Source: Paenibacillus tengchongensis
GTDB lineage: Bacteria > Bacillota > Bacilli > Paenibacillales > Paenibacillaceae
Assembly: GCF_008973665.1 (NCBI RefSeq)
Contig: NZ_WACP01000008.1
Location: 247,989-311,988 of the forward strand
Reading direction: 5' to 3'
DNA: 64,000 bases
Shown: positions 59,969 through 64,000 of the stretch, piece after piece
How the letters are laid out: every line of letters starts with the position of its first letter
How positions within the stretch are numbered: position 1 is the stretch's first letter
Made by a program: the position numbers and the translations under genes
Notes under the pieces: model-generated
Databases searched by the model: none
The model's input: only the letters and a program-made list of their open reading frames with translations
Told to the model about the DNA's origin: nothing

Positions 59969-60875
59969 AGCACAGGCTAAGGAAATGCTGCCGATCGTCG
60001 ACAAGCCGGCGATCCAGTATATTGTGGAGGAGGCCGTCCGATCCGGGATTGAGAGTATTATTATCGTGACCGGCCGGAATAAGAAATCGATCGAGGATCA
60101 TTTTGACAAGTCGGCGGAGCTGGAGCAAAGGCTGCTGCTTAAAGGGAAGCACGCGATGCTGCGGGAAATCCGGAATATCAGCGGACTGGCAAGCATCCAT
60201 TATATCCGGCAGCAGGAGCCGCTTGGACTCGGCCACGCCATCGCCTGTGCAGAGCAGTTCATTGGCGACGAGCCGTTTGCCGTGCTTCTCGGCGACGACA
60301 TCATGGTCGCGGACCCGCCGGCGCTGTCCCAGATGATACGGCTGTATGAGCAAAGGGAGCAGACCATTGTCGGAGTGCAGCGTGTGCCGTGCCGGGACAC
60401 CGGCAAGTACGGTATCATTGCCACCGCCGGCTCTGCGGGCCATGTCCACAGCGTGAGCGGACTGGTCGAGAAGCCCTCACCGGAAGCGGCGCCCTCGGAT
60501 TATGCTATTATGGGCAGGTATATTCTCCAGCCTTCCATCTTCGGGACACTGAAGGGCCTCGGCCGCGGGGCGGGCGGCGAATACCAGCTGACGGATGCGC
60601 TGCATGCCGTATGCCGCTGCGAGGGGCTGCTGGCGCTGGAGCTGGCCGGCAAACGTTACGATATCGGAGATAAATTCGGCTACATCCAGGCGACGCTGGA
60701 GATGGGGCTTGCCCGGGAGGAATTGCGCCCGCAGCTGCTGCCGTATTTGCGGGAGCTGCTTGAGGGCCTGGCTGCAGAGGAAGACGCGCAGCTTACCGGG
60801 CCGGGAGCGGCATGGAGCGCCCTGGAGCGCCATGGAGGAAGGCGAGCTTCTGATGCCGGGAGCCGGAACGGGTAA
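59904..60875 (+). CDS. gtaB: UTP-glucose-1-phosphate uridylyltransferase
   Basis: Makes UDP-glucose from UTP and glucose-1-phosphate. The 323-residue enzyme has the nucleotidyltransferase signature IPAAGLGTRFLPATKAQAKEMLPIVDKPAIQYIVEEAV, the QQEPLGLGHAI motif, LLGDDI, GKYGII and GRYILQPSIFG...LTDAL. The ATG at 59904 follows AAAAGGAGG, the best box in the region, and lies inside the end of ykcC. It probably provides the nucleotide sugar used by YkcC. Its last about 30 residues are variable. Confidence 0.93.
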   Translation: MRIRKAVIPAAGLGTRFLPATKAQAKEMLPIVDKPAIQYIVEEAVRSGIESIIIVTGRNKKSIEDHFDKSAELEQRLLLKGKHAMLREIRNISGLASIHYIRQQEPLGLGHAIACAEQFIGDEPFAVLLGDDIMVADPPALSQMIRLYEQREQTIVGVQRVPCRDTGKYGIIATAGSAGHVHSVSGLVEKPSPEAAPSDYAIMGRYILQPSIFGTLKGLGRGAGGEYQLTDALHAVCRCEGLLALELAGKRYDIGDKFGYIQATLEMGLAREELRPQLLPYLRELLEGLAAEEDAQLTGPGAAWSALERHGGRRASDAGSRNG

Positions 60876-60892
60876 TCTTAGAGGCACCCTAA

Positions 60893-60960
60893 GAACCAAT
60901 AAGGCTGCTTCCGCAGATTCCGGATACTGAACCGGGACTCTGTCAGGGGAGCAGCCTTTT
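60893..60960 (+). terminator. Probable terminator of the ykcBC-gtaB operon
   Basis: Distant arms AAGGCTGCT and AGCAGCCTT with a branched inner stem, followed by TTGTAC. The long loop lowers certainty. Confidence 0.55.
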
Positions 60961-60989
60961 GTACAAGCGTATTTCGCCGTGGGCAGCTA

Positions 60990-61266
60990 TTATTTGGCCT
61001 GATTGATCTCAATCAAATTTCCCGCCGGGTCTCTGAAATGGGCTAGCCGGATCCCCCAGTCTTCCCGGTTAAGCGGCGCATTAACGAACGTAACGCCTTT
61101 TTCCGAGCCATGGATCCGTTTCGGTGCCCGTATGCCAATCATTGCCGGAGGCGGCGGCAGTCAACGACGGGTAATCGGGAATAAAGCCGGAGAATGGCAA
61201 AATCTGATGCCTCTCCACCAGTTGGAGAAATTCCGTGAAGCTCAACATTTTCATCGTTATTAACAC
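60990..61266 (-). pseudogene. Chimeric remnant: AlkZ-related N-terminus joined to a VOC-family C-terminus
   Basis: On the minus strand, 61266-61094 encodes about 57 residues like the start of AlkZ-related proteins (LQLVERHQILPFSGFIPDYPSL and WHTGTETDPW). Similarity ends abruptly near 61115, where another frame carries the end of a glyoxalase/VOC protein (GVTFVNAPLNREDWGIRLAH then FRDPAGNLIEINQAK) to the stop at 60990. Each half is a truncated piece of a different gene family, in different frames, so this looks like a deletion scar. Neither part can be functional alone. Recognition of the AlkZ-related part is from memory and less certain than the VOC part. Confidence 0.6.
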
Positions 61267-61352
61267 CTTTACACCCTTGGGATATGATGATTCTACTGCA
61301 AGCAGCCCAGTCTCTGCATGTCCATTATCCGGCTTGTTGGCAAAAAAACGGT

Positions 61353-62156
61353 TCAGTCATCTTTGGATGCGCTTTCCTGCTGGTATATCCGATCGGCCAA
61401 CCGCCGGATCTCCGCGCTTAGCCGTGGATTGACCGGGTACACTGTCTCCAGGAAATCCAGAATGCGGAGCGCCGACTCGGGAACATGATCATAGCCCTGC
61501 ATCATTCCGCCTATGATTTCCGCGAACCGGGGAAATCTCTTCTCCAGCCGCCGCTCATTCCCGAACGGATCGGGATAGTACGCCACCTCCTCCTCCAGCA
61601 GATGGAGTACGGATAGAATGCTGTCTATAGCGTAGCTTTGAATGAACCGTACGGCAGACAGGCGTTCCCCCCGCGCATAACGGCCGAGCCCCACGTACAG
61701 ATTAGTCAGGGCTTCGTTCAAGGGATAGTCCAGGGAACTCTTTTTCGGTACGGGGAGCCGGTTGGAAGATAAGATGACCGGTTCTTTGCCGGTATACGCA
61801 GGATTCTTCCATACGACACGGCCGCCCGAATAGGAGGCCTCCCCCAGCTCCGATTCTTCAAATACCGCATATTCTCCGTAAATTCCGTCCTCGAACAGGA
61901 TTTTGTACCCAACCTCTGAATTTTGGAAAGCATAGGCAAGCGGATGTATCTCTTCGAGCCAATCCAAATTTTTAATATATCTGTCCCTCTGCCCCGGCCC
62001 GGCGATAACAAAGAAATCCAGGTCCGAATATTCATCGAGCCGTCCGGTCTCGGTGCCAACGGAACCTACGCCTAATAGCAGCAGTGCTCCCCCCTTGCGT
62101 TCAAGCGACCTGCCGATCTCCTCCAGCCGCTGCAGCAGACATTCTGTTCTGAGCAT
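61353..62156 (-). CDS. Nucleotidyltransferase domain protein
   Basis: A 267-residue soluble protein with a pol-beta-like nucleotidyltransferase motif, GVGSVGTETGRLDEYSDLDFFVI, whose Ser/Gly and Asp pair match aminoglycoside-nucleotidyltransferase-like folds, and a helical C-terminal half. The start at 62156 follows AAGGAGG with 6-bp spacing. It may modify a small molecule or tRNA-like substrate; resistance is not implied. A terminator-like hairpin ends only about 20 bp before the ribosome binding site, so its expression may be attenuated or uses a promoter inside that area. Confidence 0.8.
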   Translation of the reverse strand: MLRTECLLQRLEEIGRSLERKGGALLLLGVGSVGTETGRLDEYSDLDFFVIAGPGQRDRYIKNLDWLEEIHPLAYAFQNSEVGYKILFEDGIYGEYAVFEESELGEASYSGGRVVWKNPAYTGKEPVILSSNRLPVPKKSSLDYPLNEALTNLYVGLGRYARGERLSAVRFIQSYAIDSILSVLHLLEEEVAYYPDPFGNERRLEKRFPRFAEIIGGMMQGYDHVPESALRILDFLETVYPVNPRLSAEIRRLADRIYQQESASKDD

Positions 62157-62182
62157 AATCATCCTCCTTAGTTTGAAAATGC

Positions 62183-62220
62183 AAAAAGGGCCCAACCCAC
62201 TTCTCAGCGAGGTTGAACCC
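62183..62220 (-). terminator. Terminator or attenuator between the flavoprotein and nucleotidyltransferase genes
   Basis: Read on the minus strand: arms GGGTTCAACC and GGTTGGGCCC (two G-T pairs) followed by TTTTTGC. It ends about 15-20 bp before the nucleotidyltransferase ribosome binding site, and 83 bp after the flavoprotein stop. Confidence 0.65.
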
Positions 62221-62302
62221 AAAGGTTACATTGCCTTTAATATTCTACCGTAAAATTATCATGCCTGTTTGCTGCTGTCAATTGCAGTAATTGCCGCCGG
62301 AT

Positions 62303-62866
62303 TTATTTCAGCAGGTCATGGTCGACATAGCGGGCACCGTTCAGCTCGCTGATAATATTAATAGCGACTTTCGCGCCGTCGCCGGCGGTAATGATAGCAT
62401 GCACGCTGACTCCGGCAACCGTTCCGGCCGCCCAGATGCCTTCCACATTCGTCTTGCCTTCCGGAGTGACCGCAACCACGGTCTTGATACGCGGCTCCGT
62501 GCCGTCCTTGGTCTCCACGCCGGCCGCTGCGGCCAGATCGGTAAGCACGCCTGTAGCGAGAATGACATGCTTCGCTTCATAGGAGTCGCCGTTTTCGGTT
62601 TCGATTACGAAGCCCTCGGCTGCCTTAGCAAGGCTCACGGCCTGACCTTCCACCAGTGTGGCGCCGAATTTGACTGCCTGCTTATGCCCGGTCTCCACGA
62701 GCTCGGGTCCGCCGATTTCGGCAATGCCGTAATAGTTCTCATACCAGCCTCTGCGGGTCATTCCCTTGTCGTTGTCGATCAACAGCGTTGACTTTCCGGC
62801 CTTGGCGGCGAACAGCGCTGCGCTGGCACCGGCCGGGCCGGCGCCGATAACGGCGATTTCGTACAT
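62303..62866 (-). CDS. Single-domain thioredoxin-reductase-like flavoprotein
   Basis: A 187-residue FAD protein: IGAGPAGASAALFAAKAGKSTLLIDND binds FAD, and IWAAGTVAGVSVHAIITAGDGAKVAINIISEL is the second FAD motif. The NADPH domain and the CxxC of normal thioredoxin reductase (about 310 residues) are missing, but the frame is intact and the ends join cleanly, so it is a known compact variant rather than a broken gene. GAGGAGGCTACACT precedes the ATG. It may act as a small flavin oxidoreductase. The 64-bp tandem repeats lie directly upstream. Confidence 0.85.
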   Translation of the reverse strand: MYEIAVIGAGPAGASAALFAAKAGKSTLLIDNDKGMTRRGWYENYYGIAEIGGPELVETGHKQAVKFGATLVEGQAVSLAKAAEGFVIETENGDSYEAKHVILATGVLTDLAAAAGVETKDGTEPRIKTVVAVTPEGKTNVEGIWAAGTVAGVSVHAIITAGDGAKVAINIISELNGARYVDHDLLK

Positions 62867-62882
62867 AGTGTAGCCTCCTCAA

Positions 62883-63138
62883 AGTTTTGTTTAGCTAAGC
62901 CTCCTGAATCCGCTGCGGACAAAACTCGCATCGGAAGCATGGGCCTAGTTTTGTTTAGCTAAGCCCCCTGAATCCGCTGCGGACAAAACTCGCATCGGAA
63001 GCATGGGCTTAGTTTTGTTTAGCTAAGCCCCCTGAATCCGCTGCGGACAAAACTCGCATCGGAAGCATGGGCTTAGTTTTGTTTAGCTGAGCCCCCTGAA
63101 TCCGCTGCGGACAAAACTCGCATCGGAAGCATGGGCTT
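62883..63138. repeat. Four 64-bp tandem repeats
   Basis: Four nearly identical 64-bp units start at 62883, 62947, 63011 and 63075. Each unit can form two alternative hairpins: GGGCTTAG/CTAAGCCC across the unit joint, and AGTTTTGT/ACAAAACT within the unit. The array lies between the flavoprotein gene (start 62866) and the repeat cluster near the IS4 transposase. An open frame that reads through it on the minus strand is only repeat translation. Confidence 0.92.
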
Positions 63139-63238
63139 AGCACCATGACCAATCCAAATCTAATAAGCCCATGTGTGAATGCCCCAGCCCTTCCCGCAAG
63201 TCGGCCGGGGAATGGCTGCAATTCATGCTCTCCAGATG

Positions 63239-63424
63239 CTAGTTGGATTTCCGCCACTTATTTACCGAGTAAAGTGCCATTTGCTGATTCTAGTTGGATT
63301 TTCACCATCTAATTTGACGAAAATTCGCACCAGTAATCAATTTCACTATAATTAAGTGGCGATTATCGAACTAGATTAGAGCTCCCCCGCACAAATGAGC
63401 ATTTAAGTGGTGAAAATCCACTAG
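63239..63424. repeat. Second cluster of family A repeats
   Basis: Copies at 63239-63264 (TAGTTGGATTTCCGCCACTT), 63291-63315 (TAGTTGGATTTTCACCATC), and in the other orientation 63351-63378 (ATTAAGTGGCGATTATCGAA) and 63402-63424 (AAGTGGTGAAAATCCACTAG). The pairs face each other as in the cluster at 18267. Confidence 0.75.
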
Positions 63425-63576
63425 CGTTGCATTAACCCTGACATGTAATTAGATGTTGTTTATTAAAGTATTTAAAGGGATGTTTTTACATTTGTTTTTG
63501 ACTGCCAAGCTAAAAAGGAATAGTGGTATAAATGTAAGGCACCAGTTGTCAATTAATTCCATATTTTGTGTGTGGA

Positions 63577-64000
63577 TTACTTTTTACTCGCCCGGAGTTC
63601 ACCTACCGTTGTTCGTAAGATTTTCGGCTTCGGTGGGACACCTCGTGGTCTTCCTTTGGACGTTCTGCGCGGCCTGAATAGCTCTTCTTCCAGAGAGGAC
63701 CACGGCAGATACAAATAGACTCGCATCAGTCTAAGCAGTTGCCAGGGCGTTGTTTTACACGCCAATGAGGCATTGACCTCCTGCACCAGAAGCGCCGTAA
63801 TCAAAACCAGAAACAACTGATTCCATATCGCCTGTGGCTTGTAGCTGTGTACATGCACGGTCGACAAATGCTGCTTCACCCATTTGAAAAACAACTCGAT
63901 CAGCCAGCGGCATTTGTAAATCTGTGCAATTTCTTCTGCCGACAAATCCCAAATTGAAGTCACGAGCCGGTAGCGACGTCCCTGCTCATCCGTGAATTCA
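63577..64000 (-). mobile_element. IS4 family transposase, C-terminal part, cut by window end
   Basis: The frame enters from the right edge, so only about 141 C-terminal residues are seen. The segment IYKCRWLIELFFKWVKQHL fits the IS4 signature Y-x2-R-x3-E-x6-K that carries the last catalytic Glu of the DDE triad, followed by the usual IWNQLFLVLITALLV. The stop lies at 63577; the left inverted repeat should be within 63430-63576 but I cannot fix it without the right end. The basic tail (RRTSKGRPRGVPPKPKIL) is typical. The part seen has no frameshift. Confidence 0.9.

Noticed and set aside
58829..60004. Minus-strand frame of 391 codons over ykcC
   Set aside because: Antisense shadow; YkcC is well supported with catalytic motifs and ribosome binding site.
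61940..62260. T-box leader before the nucleotidyltransferase gene
   Set aside because: No T-box consensus or specifier stem; only a simple terminator hairpin is seen.
62883..63138. CRISPR array
   Set aside because: The units are contiguous 64-bp repeats without variable spacers, and no cas genes are near.
63009..63257. Minus-strand 82-codon frame through the 64-bp repeats
   Set aside because: The sequence is translated tandem repeat and lacks a ribosome binding site.

Overview
The window is a chromosomal segment of a GC-rich, spore-forming Firmicute, most likely a Paenibacillus. The evidence is strong AGGAGG-type ribosome binding sites with many GTG and TTG starts, a complete gerA-type germination operon, a bacillithiol-system protein, a pectin lyase, GH31 and GH2 glycosidases, a YtrA-type ABC operon, YkcB/YkcC/GtaB and a c-di-AMP (ydaO) riboswitch. 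I saw no rRNA, tRNA, CRISPR array or prophage. The mobile content is one IS4-type transposase cut by the right edge, plus small non-coding repeats.

Left part (1-11.4 kb): the end of a rhamnogalacturonan lyase is followed by the most striking locus, on the minus strand. It encodes a lipoprotein with two FMN-binding domains, a type II NADH dehydrogenase with a membrane-embedded C-terminal extension, and a HepS/HepT polyprenyl diphosphate synthase pair without menG. These parts match much of the flavin-based extracellular electron transfer locus described in Listeria. The promoter region carries two clear FNR/CRP-type boxes and one weaker one, and the nearest clear box is centred 41.5 bp from a plausible start site. 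Then come CsbD, a LytS-like orphan histidine kinase, an MFS transporter, a Rossmann protein, RidA and a TspO-like protein.

Middle (11.4-37.8 kb): a GH31 glucosidase; a SNF2 helicase with an unknown partner; a small alarmone synthetase ending in octapeptide repeats; a zinc-ribbon/TrmB/unknown/xpt cluster; a lipid kinase; a serine hydrolase; a six-gene YtrA-type ABC operon with a palindromic operator on its promoter; an ArsR-like regulator next to a GH2 glycosidase; a c-di-AMP riboswitch with its terminator in front of an unknown Rossmann-like protein; a bacilliredoxin/glutaredoxin pair; and an SDR oxidoreductase.

Right part (37.8-64 kb): gerA-type AA-AB-AC; MerR plus a CPPC thioredoxin; a CHAD protein; a LipL-like octanoyltransferase with a repetitive insertion; a nitrilase-type hydrolase; MarR/nitroreductase/quinol monooxygenase; ArsR plus a SulP transporter with a cysteine-rich tail; a five-gene run of small metabolic proteins; YkcB-YkcC-GtaB for lipid-linked sugar transfer; a chimeric gene remnant; a nucleotidyltransferase; a short TrxR-like flavoprotein; four 64-bp tandem repeats; and the IS4 transposase. 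Two families of about 25-bp imperfect repeats lie in several intergenic regions.

All family calls come from reading translated sequence and remembered motifs; no database search was possible.
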